A stretch of DNA of 5,354 nt from Bacillota bacterium (GTDB lineage Bacteria > Bacillota > Clostridia > Christensenellales > Aristaeellaceae): the NCBI GenBank assembly GCA_023392395.1, contig JAEVZE010000239.1:1-5354 (forward strand). The letters are read 5' to 3'. Made by a program: the position numbers and the translations under genes. The stretch's first letter is position 1. Each line of letters starts with the position of its first letter. The notes beneath the pieces are model-generated. The model had not been told where the DNA came from and searched no databases. It saw only the letters and a program-made list of their open reading frames with translations. Below, piece after piece: positions 1-5,354 of this stretch.

Positions 1-362
1 GCAGAGATCAGCCGCCGGAGCGTGGACTTTTCGTCCACGATGCGCACATAGGCCGCGACATTCGCGGCCGACGGCACAAAGCGGGACAGCTCCACCAGGT
101 ACGTAAGCCCGCCTATGCCCTCCAGGCGGCCCCTTCGGGATAGCTCCTCATCCACCGTCACCAAATCGATCTTTCGGGTCTGGTTGGCCAGGTGGCACAT
201 GGCGGAGAAGATCTCCTTATGGGCCGGGTCGTAGAAATCGTCCGGATCCAGCATTTCCTGCGCCAACAGCACGGCCTCGTGCGCCAGCAGCATGCTGCCC
301 AGCACCGAGCGCTCCGCGTCGATGTGGTGCGGCGGGATCCGGTCCGTCATCCTCTGTTCCAT
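1..362 (-). CDS. dnaB: Replicative DNA helicase DnaB, N-terminal part (3' end outside window)
   Basis: This is the 5' part of the replicative helicase gene, which encodes the hexameric ATPase that unwinds DNA ahead of the replication fork. About 120 codons are visible. The product begins MEQRMTDRIPPHHIDAERSV, followed by LGSML near residue 21 and FYDPAHKEIF near 43-52. This is the conserved opening of the all-helical DnaB N-terminal domain, which binds primase and supports hexamer assembly. GRLEGIGGLTYL (78-89) and the segment ending AAYVRIVDEK (103-112) close that domain. The RecA-like ATPase domain lies beyond base 1. The ATG at 362 follows the rplI stop by 6 nt and has no strong ribosome binding site, so translation is probably coupled to rplI. 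An in-frame ATG at 350 (MTDRIPP) is an alternative start. Family assignment is secure; the exact start is less so. Confidence 0.95.
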   Translation of the reverse strand, partial: MEQRMTDRIPPHHIDAERSVLGSMLLAHEAVLLAQEMLDPDDFYDPAHKEIFSAMCHLANQTRKIDLVTVDEELSRRGRLEGIGGLTYLVELSRFVPSAANVAAYVRIVDEKSTLRRLIS

Positions 363-368
363 GGCGGC

Positions 369-833
369 CTACTTCGCCTTTTCCTTGCCCTCGGCCACGA
401 CGTTCAGCAGCATGCGCGTGGCGACGCCGGCGGTCAGACGGACGCTGAAGGTGGTCTGTCCGGCGGAGCGGATGGGCTCGTCCAGCTCAATCTTGCGGCG
501 GTCGATCTCCACGCCGTGCTGCGCCTTGAGCGCATCGGCGATTTCCTGAACGGTGATGGAGCCGTAGAGCCTGCCACCCTCGCCCGCCTTGGCCTTGACG
601 ATCACCAGCTTGCCCTTGAGGTCCCGGGCCTTCTGCTCGGCCTCGGCCTTTTTCACGTCCTCGCGGTGCTGCTGGGCGTCCTTGGCCTTTTCAATGGAGT
701 TGAGGGCTTCAGCGGTCGCCTCGCGGGCCATCTTCCTGGGCATAAGAAAATTCCGGGCGAATCCTTCGGCGACCTCCAGAATCTGATCCTTCTTGCCGGT
801 TCCCTTGACGTCCTGAAGCAGTATGACCTTCAC
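369..833 (-). CDS. rplI: 50S ribosomal protein L9
   Basis: The 154-aa product is ribosomal protein L9, which binds 23S rRNA at the base of the L1 stalk; the usual length is about 149 aa. The N-terminal domain shows VKVILLQDVKGTGKKDQILE then VAEGFARNFLMPR (21-33), the L9 signature. A charged connecting helix covers about 41-75. The C-terminal domain starts near KGKLVIVKAK (73-82), carries GEGGRLYGSIT (84-94), and ends with IRSAGQTTFSVRL (121-133). I chose the GTG at 833 because L9 proteins begin MKVILLQDVKG and AAGGGGG lies 9 nt upstream. An in-frame ATG at 854 would add seven atypical residues inside the upstream gene. The start lies 1 nt past the DUF2232 stop and the stop lies 6 nt before dnaB, so the three genes form one operon. 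Confidence 0.97.
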   Translation of the reverse strand: MKVILLQDVKGTGKKDQILEVAEGFARNFLMPRKMAREATAEALNSIEKAKDAQQHREDVKKAEAEQKARDLKGKLVIVKAKAGEGGRLYGSITVQEIADALKAQHGVEIDRRKIELDEPIRSAGQTTFSVRLTAGVATRMLLNVVAEGKEKAK

Positions 834-834
834 G

Positions 835-1875
835 CTACTCGTCCCCCTTGCCATCCATTCGTTTTCGGATCTGTTTGGAAACCAGGCCCTGTGAGCCGAA
901 CAGGGCGGAGTACATGCCCACGAGCGGCATCAGCCGGTAACCGATCACCAAGGCGGCGATGGTCAGCGCCGCGCGACGGCCGGGGGCGACCCCGGCGGCC
1001 TTCATCCTGCGCTCCAGCGCGCCCACTGCCTGCACGGTGAAAAGCAGCTGCGAAAGGCTCACCATCGCTACATAGGCTGCGTCCGCACCCTGGAGGCCCA
1101 GCCAGCCAAACCCCAGGCACGCCAGCGCCAGTACCGGAGGGCCTATGATCAGGTTGGCGTTCAGCCGCCAGCCCTCGGGCTTCGCAAACGGGATGCCCTC
1201 GTCACCCCGGCGAATCCGCACCCAGGCCGCGCCCGCGTAGCTCAGCGCGCCGGTGGTCGCGCCGGAGCACAGTACGAAGGCGGGCAGCGACTGCTTGAGC
1301 CCCGAATTGATTGTGTACATCAACTGGTCGATCAGGCTGGTCAGCTGCGCGTCGGTCAGGATGGCACTGGAAAAATTGATGCCTGTGTTGTCCCCGAAGA
1401 AGCCCAACTGGCCCAGTTGCAGCATCAAAAAGTGCTGGCGGGCGAGCGGGATTTCCCCGATCATGCCCCGGAGCGCGCCGGTAACCACATCCACCAGATT
1501 CTGCCGGTAGAACAGCCAGGCGATCGCCGTCACCGCAACCATCGAGGCCAGCTGCAGGGCAACCGAGTACCCGACCGCGCGGTAGAAGGGCTTGCGAAAG
1601 CCGGTAAGGATGGCCGCCAGCACGCCGGGGAGCGCCATCAGCAGCATCGCCGCCGAAAAGCCCCAGCCCAGGAACCAATAGCCGGACCCGGCCAGCACCA
1701 CGCTGACCGCACCGACCAGGACGCTCGGCCAGCCCGCCCAGACCCAGAGGAGCGCGAAGATCACCGGCAGCAGCATGACCCAGGCGGAAAACACCGAGAG
1801 AAACGGCAGCGCCAAGCCCGCGACAACGCCGATTGCGCAGCCCGCGATCAAGCGCCCCTTCGAAAAATTCTGCAC
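835..1875 (-). CDS. DUF2232 (YybS-like) multispanning membrane protein
   Basis: This 346-aa integral membrane protein has no signal peptide. Hydrophobic segments lie at about 9-26, 28-47, 50-68, 73-92, 102-122, 195-217, 240-261, 265-285 and 300-325, with a more polar region at about 123-194. The C-terminal stretch with LMPLVGMYSALFGSQGL (315-331) and a basic tail (SKQIRKRM) resembles the DUF2232/YybS family of Firmicutes. The position directly upstream of rplI and dnaB also matches yybS. Transporter-like or S-component-like roles have been suggested for such folds, but no substrate can be read here. The start is GTG at 1875, 6 nt after a perfect GGAGG. The gene is first in its operon, behind a good promoter. 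The gdpP gene that usually follows yybS is missing, and rplI starts 1 nt after the stop. Confidence 0.85.
   Translation of the reverse strand: MQNFSKGRLIAGCAIGVVAGLALPFLSVFSAWVMLLPVIFALLWVWAGWPSVLVGAVSVVLAGSGYWFLGWGFSAAMLLMALPGVLAAILTGFRKPFYRAVGYSVALQLASMVAVTAIAWLFYRQNLVDVVTGALRGMIGEIPLARQHFLMLQLGQLGFFGDNTGINFSSAILTDAQLTSLIDQLMYTINSGLKQSLPAFVLCSGATTGALSYAGAAWVRIRRGDEGIPFAKPEGWRLNANLIIGPPVLALACLGFGWLGLQGADAAYVAMVSLSQLLFTVQAVGALERRMKAAGVAPGRRAALTIAALVIGYRLMPLVGMYSALFGSQGLVSKQIRKRMDGKGDE
843..849 (-). promoter_or_regulatory. Ribosome binding site of rplI
   Basis: AAGGGGG on the minus strand ends 9 nt before the GTG at 833. It lies inside the last codons of the DUF2232 gene. It decides in favour of the GTG start, giving VKVILLQ, over the ATG at 854. 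Confidence 0.7.
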
Positions 1876-1881
1876 AGATTG

Positions 1882-1886
1882 CCTCC
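1882..1886 (-). promoter_or_regulatory. Ribosome binding site of the DUF2232 gene
   Basis: A perfect GGAGG lies on the minus strand with a 6-nt spacer (CAATCT) before the GTG at 1875. It supports a GTG start for this membrane protein. Confidence 0.8.
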
Positions 1887-1909
1887 AGAGATCAGCTATC
1901 GTACCAAGC

Positions 1910-1939
1910 AGTATACCATAAAACCGTTTACCAAATCAA
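1910..1939 (-). promoter_or_regulatory. Sigma-A type promoter for DUF2232-rplI-dnaB
   Basis: On the minus strand a -35 box TTGATT (1934-1939) and a -10 box TATACT (1910-1915) are separated by 18 bp. TGG directly before the -10 box makes an extended -10 (TGnTATACT). The predicted transcription start is near 1902, giving a leader of about 27 nt before the GTG at 1875. The local sequence is AT-rich compared with the flanking genes. The promoter lies just downstream of the leuB terminator, so the DUF2232-rplI-dnaB operon is probably transcribed independently of the leu operon. This is inferred from motifs only. Confidence 0.75.
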
Positions 1940-1971
1940 TGCTGCCTAACATCTTAATAACAGGATTATGG

Positions 1972-2015
1972 AAAAACCCCGGCGCCGCAGTGGATTCTCA
2001 TAGCGGACGCCGGGG
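1972..2015 (-). terminator. Intrinsic terminator of the leu operon
   Basis: On the minus strand CCCCGGCG then CCGC (a single T bulged between them) pairs with GCGG then CGCCGGGG. This gives a 12-bp GC-rich stem (1977-1988 with 2003-2015) around a 14-nt loop, immediately followed by TTTTT (1976-1972). It starts 32 nt after the leuB stop codon. The stem plus U-tract is a textbook Rho-independent terminator for transcripts arriving from leuB. On the plus strand there is no T-tract, so it is probably one-directional. Confidence 0.92.
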
Positions 2016-2047
2016 AATTGCCCATCGGTCATTTTGTGTGGTCGCCT

Positions 2048-3115
2048 CTATAACGCAACCAAGATATGGTCAGTCATCTCACGGCAGGTCACGAACGCGC
2101 CGCCCGCCGCGATGTCGCGGGTGCGGTGGCCCGCCTGGAGCGCCTTCTCGACGGCGGCCTCCACCGTGTCCGCCTCCTTCGTCAAGCCAAAGGACATGCG
2201 CAGCATCATCGCGCAGGACAGGATGGTGGCAATGGGGTTGGCGATGCCCTGCCCCGCGATGTCGGGCGCGGAGCCGTGAATGGGCTCGTACATGCCTCGC
2301 GTGCCGTCGCCAAGGGACGCGGAGGCCAGAAGGCCGATCGAGCCGGTCAATTGCGACGCCTCGTCCGACAGGATGTCGCCGAACATGTTGCTGGTCACAA
2401 TCACATCAAACTGCGACGGGCGCGCGATCAGCTGCATGGCGGCGTTGTCCACCAGCATGTCGGAGACCTGCACGTCCGGGTAGTCTGCGGCGACTCTGTG
2501 CACGGTCTCCCGCCAGAGCCGGGACGATTCCAACACGTTGGCTTTGTCGATGCTGGTGACCCTGCCGCTACGCTTCCTCGCCGACTCGAAGGCGATGCGC
2601 GCGATGCGCTCGATCTCCCCCGCGCCATAGGATTCGGTGTCGAAGGCGGTTTCGCCGAAGGGGCCTTCTGTTCTCCCGCTCTTCCCGAAGTACATGCCGC
2701 CGGTCAGCTCCCGCACGATCAGCATGTCAAACCCCGCGTTGGCAGTTGACTCCCTAAGCGGGCAGGCGGCTTTCAGCACCGGCATCAGCCGCGCCGGGCG
2801 GATGTTCGCGTACAGGTTCATGGCCTTGCGAATGCCCAATAGAGCCCGTTCGGGGCGCAGATGCCCTGGCAGCTTCTCCCACTTAGGTCCGCCCACCGCG
2901 CCCAGCAGTACGCTGTCGCTATTCAGACAGGCGTCGAGGGTCGCCTTGGGCAGGGGTTCCCCGGTCAGGTCGATGGCGCAGCCGCCCGCGGGCAGCGTCT
3001 CCACCTCAAACTCGTGGCCGTACTTCTTCCCCACCGCCTGCACTACTTCAAGCGCGGCCCCTACGATCTCCGGGCCGATGCCGTCGCCCGGGACGGCGGC
3101 AATCCGGTACTTCAT
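2048..3115 (-). CDS. leuB: 3-isopropylmalate dehydrogenase
   Basis: The 355-aa product oxidises and decarboxylates (2R,3S)-3-isopropylmalate to 2-oxoisocaproate with NAD+ in leucine synthesis; it is the usual length. Family motifs appear in order: PGDGIGPEI (9-17), LLGAVGGPKW (70-79), the substrate loop ALLGIRKAMNLYANIRP (91-107), VRELTGGMYFG (134-144), SIDKANVLESSRLWR (188-202), SDMLVDNAAMQL (218-229), and SNMFGDILSDEAS (242-254) with the metal-binding aspartates. The nucleotide motif YEPIHGSAPDIAGQGIANP (276-294) contains the aspartate (D285) typical of NAD-dependent enzymes. The start ATG shares ATGA with the leuD stop, and AAAGGCGGG lies just upstream. With a citramalate synthase in the operon, it may also oxidise 3-methylmalate on the route to isoleucine; that second role is inferred from context. 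Confidence 0.97.
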   Translation of the reverse strand: MKYRIAAVPGDGIGPEIVGAALEVVQAVGKKYGHEFEVETLPAGGCAIDLTGEPLPKATLDACLNSDSVLLGAVGGPKWEKLPGHLRPERALLGIRKAMNLYANIRPARLMPVLKAACPLRESTANAGFDMLIVRELTGGMYFGKSGRTEGPFGETAFDTESYGAGEIERIARIAFESARKRSGRVTSIDKANVLESSRLWRETVHRVAADYPDVQVSDMLVDNAAMQLIARPSQFDVIVTSNMFGDILSDEASQLTGSIGLLASASLGDGTRGMYEPIHGSAPDIAGQGIANPIATILSCAMMLRMSFGLTKEADTVEAAVEKALQAGHRTRDIAAGGAFVTCREMTDHILVAL

Positions 3116-3594
3116 ACGAGCCCGCCTTTCATTGCGTTCATCAAGCCCCCCGCTTCGATGATCTTCTGCAGGAAGTCCGGGAACGCCGGGAAGTTCACCG
3201 TCTGCCCGGTGGTCATGTTGGCCAGGACGCCCTTGGAAAGGTCGATGGACACGGTGTCGCCGGTATTGATCTCCGCGTCGGTCTCGACGATCGGAAGGCC
3301 GATGTTGATGGCGTTCCGGTAGAAGATGCGCGCAAAGCTCTTGGCCACCACGCAGGAGACGCCCGCGTGCTTGATGGCAAGCGGCGCGTGCTCCCTGGAG
3401 GAGCCGCAGCCGAAGTTGGTCCCGCCCACCAAGACGCCGTTCTCGGGCAGCTTTTTCAGGAAATCCTTGTCCAGGTCCTCCATGCAATGGGCGGCCAGTT
3501 CCTTGGGATCGGAGGTGGTCAGGTAGCGGGCCGGGATGATGACGTCGGTATCGATGTTGTCGCCGTAGCGGATGGCCTTTGCTTCAATGGTCAT
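3112..3594 (-). CDS. leuD: 3-isopropylmalate dehydratase, small subunit
   Basis: The 160-aa product is the swivelling small subunit that pairs with LeuC to isomerise 2- to 3-isopropylmalate. It is of the short archaeal/clostridial type (about 160-170 aa) and not the roughly 200-aa enterobacterial type. Motifs are YGDNIDTDVIIPARYL (10-25) and NFGCGSSREHAPLAI (60-74), which holds the aconitase-type catalytic serine and the Arg/His that contact substrate. The loop at 24-27 reads YLTT, in the region that influences substrate choice in this family. The ATG at 3594 follows a strong GGAAAGGAG by 6 nt. The stop TGA overlaps the leuB ATG by 4 bp, so the two are translationally coupled. The gap upstream to leuC is 177 nt, nearly all of it a MITE-like insert. 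Citramalate is a likely second substrate, from context. Confidence 0.97.
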   Translation of the reverse strand: MTIEAKAIRYGDNIDTDVIIPARYLTTSDPKELAAHCMEDLDKDFLKKLPENGVLVGGTNFGCGSSREHAPLAIKHAGVSCVVAKSFARIFYRNAINIGLPIVETDAEINTGDTVSIDLSKGVLANMTTGQTVNFPAFPDFLQKIIEAGGLMNAMKGGLV

Positions 3595-3600
3595 GTTTTG

Positions 3601-3609
3601 CTCCTTTCC
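3601..3609 (-). promoter_or_regulatory. Ribosome binding site of leuD
   Basis: GGAAAGGAG lies on the minus strand with a 6-nt spacer (CAAAAC) before the leuD ATG at 3594. It sits just outside the 161-bp insert (edge at 3614), so leuD kept its own translation signal after the insertion. Confidence 0.85.
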
Positions 3610-3613
3610 GGCT

Positions 3614-3774
3614 TAACCAATGAGGAACAGGGTTGCATCCAAAGCTGCGAGGCATTTTTGATGCAATGCAAGGAGTCGAAGCGAGTCGTAGCAGCGCTAC
3701 GATGAGCGTAAGAACGACGCAGCAATGCGCAAAAAGAACCGCAGCGACGATGCAAGGATGTTTGGAATTGGTTA
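3614..3774. mobile_element. MITE-like 161-bp insert between leuC and leuD
   Basis: This non-coding segment has imperfect 26-bp terminal inverted repeats. The left end (3614-3639) reads TAACCAAT, an 11-nt middle, then TTGCATC. The right end (3749-3774), reverse-complemented, reads TAACCAAT, an 11-nt middle of the same length, then TTGCATC. I count 19 of 26 positions identical. Both ends carry TA, as expected for TA-target duplication by Tc1/mariner/IS630-type transposases. Inside is a 7-bp hairpin (TCGTAGC, loop AGC, GCTACGA at 3686-3702), a second possible pairing of TTGCATC (3633-3639) with GATGCAA (3660-3666), and the 9-bp direct repeat ATGCAAGGA (3666-3674, 3750-3758). No transposase is present, so it would depend on one encoded elsewhere. 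Structure is seen directly; mobility and copy number are inferred. Confidence 0.68.
3686..3702. repeat. Perfect 7-bp hairpin inside the insert
   Basis: TCGTAGC-AGC-GCTACGA is a perfect inverted repeat with a 3-nt loop. In the leu transcript it would form a compact stem between leuC and leuD. No U-tract follows on either strand, so it is not a terminator. Confidence 0.75.
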
Positions 3775-5040
3775 TACAGCGCTCAGCTCGTCCGGCGTCG
3801 CGATCTTGCCTGCAACGGCCGACGCGGCGGCCACCCACGGGCCCGCCAGGTAGACCTCGCTCTTGGGATCGCCCATGCGGCCGACGAAGTTTCGGTTGGT
3901 GGTGGCGACGCACCGTTCGCCCTTGGCCAGGATGCCCATGTGCCCGCCGAGGCACGGCCCGCAGGTGGGCGTGGACACGGCGCAGCCGGCATCGAGGAAG
4001 ATGTCGAACAGGCCCAGCTTCATCGCGTCCCGGTAGATCTTCTGGGTGGCGGGGATGATGATGGCGCGGACGTTCTTGGCCACTTTTCGTCCCTTCAGCA
4101 CTTCCGCCGCGGCGATGAGGTCCGACAGCCTGCCGTTGGTGCAGGAGCCCACGACCACTTGATCGATCGCAACGTCGCCGTACTCGCCTCTGGCCTTGAC
4201 GTTCTCCGGCAGGTGCGGGAAGGCGACCAGCGGCGTCAGGGCCGAAAGGTCCAACTGAATCTCGCGGACGTACTCCGCGTCCGGGTCGGCGGCGAAAACC
4301 TTCGGCTCCTTCGCGCCGTGCTCCTTGAGGTACGCGAGCGTCGCCTCGTCCACCGGGAAGATGCCGTTCTTGCCGCCCGCCTCGATGGCCATGTTGCACA
4401 CGCACAGGCGGTCGTCCATGGTCAATGCCTGAACGCCCGGGCCCACGAATTCCAGCGACTGGTACAGCGCGCCGTCGACTCCGATCATGCCGATGATGTG
4501 CAGGATCACGTCCTTGCCACCGACATACTGGGGAAGTTCTCCGGTCAGCGTCACGCGGATGGCCTCGGGCACGCGCAGCCATGCCTTGCCGGTGGCCATG
4601 CCCACGGCCATGTCGGTGGAACCCACACCGGTGGAGAACGCGCCCAGCGCCCCGTAGGTGCAGGTGTGGCTGTCCGCGCCGATCACCAGGTCCCCGGCGG
4701 TGACCAGGCCCTTTTCCGGCAGCAGCGCGTGCTCCACGCCCATCTCGCCCACGTCGAAGAAGTTCGTAATCTCATGCTTCCCGGCGAATTCGCGCACCTT
4801 CTTGGACTGCTCCGCCGCCTTGATGTCCTTGTTGGGCGCGAAGTGGTCCAGCACCAGCGCGACCTTGGTTTCGCAGAAGACGCAATCGCAACCCGCCTTT
4901 TCGAATTCGTTGATCGCGACGGGGGCGGTGATGTCGTTGCCCAGCACCAGGTCTACATTGGCCAGCACGATCTCTCCGGCTGTCACCTGCTCCTTGCCAC
5001 AATGCGCGGCCAGGATCTTTTGCGTCATCGTCATGCCCAT
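3772..5040 (-). CDS. leuC: 3-isopropylmalate dehydratase, large subunit
   Basis: The 422-aa product is the [4Fe-4S] large subunit of isopropylmalate isomerase, an aconitase-family enzyme. It is of the short type (about 420 aa) found in clostridia and archaea. Motifs include LVLGNDITAPVAINEFEKAG (31-50), DHFAPNKDI (65-73), GADSHTCTYGALGAFSTGVG (121-140), VVGSCTNGR (296-304) and STPTCGPCLGG (356-366). The cluster ligands are C300, C360 and C363. The ATG at 5040 gives MGMTMTQKILA, the usual opening of such LeuC proteins, and AAAGGAAGG lies 9 nt upstream. In-frame ATGs at 5034 (ATGA overlap with the cimA stop) and 5028 are alternatives. It overlaps cimA by 10 bp. The TAA stop is formed by the edge of the MITE-like insert. 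A C-x-C-x2-C cluster at 51-56 is unusual. Partner is LeuD. Confidence 0.97.
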   Translation of the reverse strand: MGMTMTQKILAAHCGKEQVTAGEIVLANVDLVLGNDITAPVAINEFEKAGCDCVFCETKVALVLDHFAPNKDIKAAEQSKKVREFAGKHEITNFFDVGEMGVEHALLPEKGLVTAGDLVIGADSHTCTYGALGAFSTGVGSTDMAVGMATGKAWLRVPEAIRVTLTGELPQYVGGKDVILHIIGMIGVDGALYQSLEFVGPGVQALTMDDRLCVCNMAIEAGGKNGIFPVDEATLAYLKEHGAKEPKVFAADPDAEYVREIQLDLSALTPLVAFPHLPENVKARGEYGDVAIDQVVVGSCTNGRLSDLIAAAEVLKGRKVAKNVRAIIIPATQKIYRDAMKLGLFDIFLDAGCAVSTPTCGPCLGGHMGILAKGERCVATTNRNFVGRMGDPKSEVYLAGPWVAAASAVAGKIATPDELSAV

Positions 5041-5354
5041 GAGGTCTCGCCTTCCTTTCGGTTCGCGGGCGCGGCCCGGCTCACGTCCCACTTGTGCAGG
5101 ATATACTCGATGGAGTCGGCCAGCGCCTGCCAGCTGGCTGCGATGATGTCGTTGTCCACGCCCACGGTGGTCCAGACGGACTTGCCGTCAGTGCTTTCAA
5201 TCAAAACACGCACCACGGCGGCGGTGGATTTTTCGCCGGACAGCACGCGCACCTTGTAGTCGGTCAGGCGCACGTGGTTGAGCTCCGGGTAGAACACGCA
5301 CAGCGCCTTGCGAAGGGCGGTGTCCAGCGCGTGCACTGGGCCGTTTCCCATCGC
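5031..5354 (-). CDS. cimA: (R)-citramalate synthase, C-terminal regulatory domain (5' end outside window)
   Basis: This is the last 107 codons of a 2-isopropylmalate synthase-superfamily gene. They form the LeuA-type dimerisation/regulatory domain. The visible part opens AMGNGPVHALDTALRKAL and continues LTDYKVRVLSGEKSTAAVVR, then a WTTVGVDNDIIAASWQAL segment and DSIEYIL. The pattern of GPV-ALD-ALRKAL, DYKVRVL, TVGV--DII-ASW-AL and DSIEY is that of clostridial/Geobacter citramalate synthases, distinct from LeuA proper. The enzyme condenses pyruvate with acetyl-CoA to citramalate, the first step of threonine-independent isoleucine synthesis. In LeuA-family enzymes this domain carries end-product feedback, here presumably by isoleucine. 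A roughly 17-residue polar tail follows the domain. The catalytic TIM barrel is outside the window, so the CimA call rests on the C-terminal domain and on context. Confidence 0.88.
   Translation of the reverse strand, partial: AMGNGPVHALDTALRKALCVFYPELNHVRLTDYKVRVLSGEKSTAAVVRVLIESTDGKSVWTTVGVDNDIIAASWQALADSIEYILHKWDVSRAAPANRKEGETSWA
5050..5058 (-). promoter_or_regulatory. Ribosome binding site of leuC
   Basis: AAAGGAAGG lies on the minus strand inside the cimA 3' end, 9 nt before the ATG at 5040. It favours the MGMTMTQ start over the downstream ATGs at 5034 and 5028. Confidence 0.6.

Noticed and set aside
831..854. An ATG start for rplI at 854.
   Set aside because: It would add seven residues (MARGTSS) before the conserved KVILLQDVKG opening. 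The ribosome binding site AAGGGGG lies correctly for the GTG at 833 instead.
192..1040. A 282-codon open frame on the plus strand opposite dnaB, rplI and the DUF2232 gene.
   Set aside because: It spans three well-supported minus-strand genes, has no family resemblance, and is explained by the high GC content.
1417..2559. A 380-codon plus-strand open frame crossing the DUF2232-leuB intergenic region.
   Set aside because: It runs through the promoter and terminator and over two minus-strand genes. Its product is Arg/Pro/Gln-rich without any motif.
3614..3774. Possibility that the leuC-leuD gap is a terminator, attenuator or riboswitch.
   Set aside because: There is no U-tract after any stem, no leader peptide and no recognisable aptamer. 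The symmetrical ends with TA edges and the clean empty-site reconstruction fit an inserted element better.
3614..3774. Possibility that the inverted repeats are part of a CRISPR array or a tRNA gene.
   Set aside because: There is no regular repeat-spacer pattern, and the segment does not fold into a cloverleaf.
3584..4582. A minus-strand open frame (332 codons) that runs out of leuC through the 161-bp insert.
   Set aside because: It is an out-of-frame shadow of leuC, and the insert merely happens to lack stops in that frame. The reading frame has no conserved product.
3940..5259. A 439-codon open frame on the plus strand opposite leuC.
   Set aside because: It is a mirror of the GC-rich leuC codons. 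Its translation is low-complexity, rich in His, Arg, Gly and Ala, with no recognisable domain, and leuC on the other strand is unambiguous.

Overview
The window is a piece of a GC-rich bacterial chromosome in which every supported gene lies on the minus strand, so it reads from high to low coordinates. The gene content points to a Clostridia-type Firmicute. The evidence is a DUF2232 (YybS-like) membrane protein directly ahead of rplI and dnaB, which is the Bacillus/Clostridium arrangement, together with the short forms of LeuC (422 aa) and LeuD (160 aa) and a citramalate synthase of the clostridial/Geobacter type. The species cannot be named from this sequence alone.

Region A (5354 to 2048) is a branched-chain amino acid operon: cimA (3' end only), leuC, leuD, leuB. 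cimA and leuC overlap by 10 bp, and leuD and leuB share an ATGA. CimA makes (R)-citramalate from pyruvate and acetyl-CoA. LeuCD and LeuB can carry citramalate to 2-oxobutyrate for isoleucine, and can carry 2-isopropylmalate to 2-oxoisocaproate for leucine. The operon ends in a clear intrinsic terminator (1972-2015).

The one break in this compact operon is a 161-bp non-coding insert between leuC and leuD (3614-3774). It has 26-bp imperfect terminal inverted repeats, TA at both ends and internal hairpins, and looks like a miniature inverted-repeat (MITE-like) element inserted at a TA. Removing it with one TA copy restores an ordinary 18-nt leuC-leuD gap with the same TAA stop codon. This is the most noteworthy feature of the window.

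Region B (1940 to 1) starts with an extended -10 promoter just past the terminator and encodes a DUF2232 membrane protein, ribosomal protein L9 (rplI) and the N-terminal part of the replicative helicase DnaB, which runs off the window. These genes are nearly contiguous (1-nt and 6-nt gaps). The gdpP (yybT) gene that usually sits between the DUF2232 gene and rplI is absent here.

No RNA genes, CRISPR arrays or complete insertion sequences were seen. Apart from the MITE-like insert, this is an ordinary housekeeping region.
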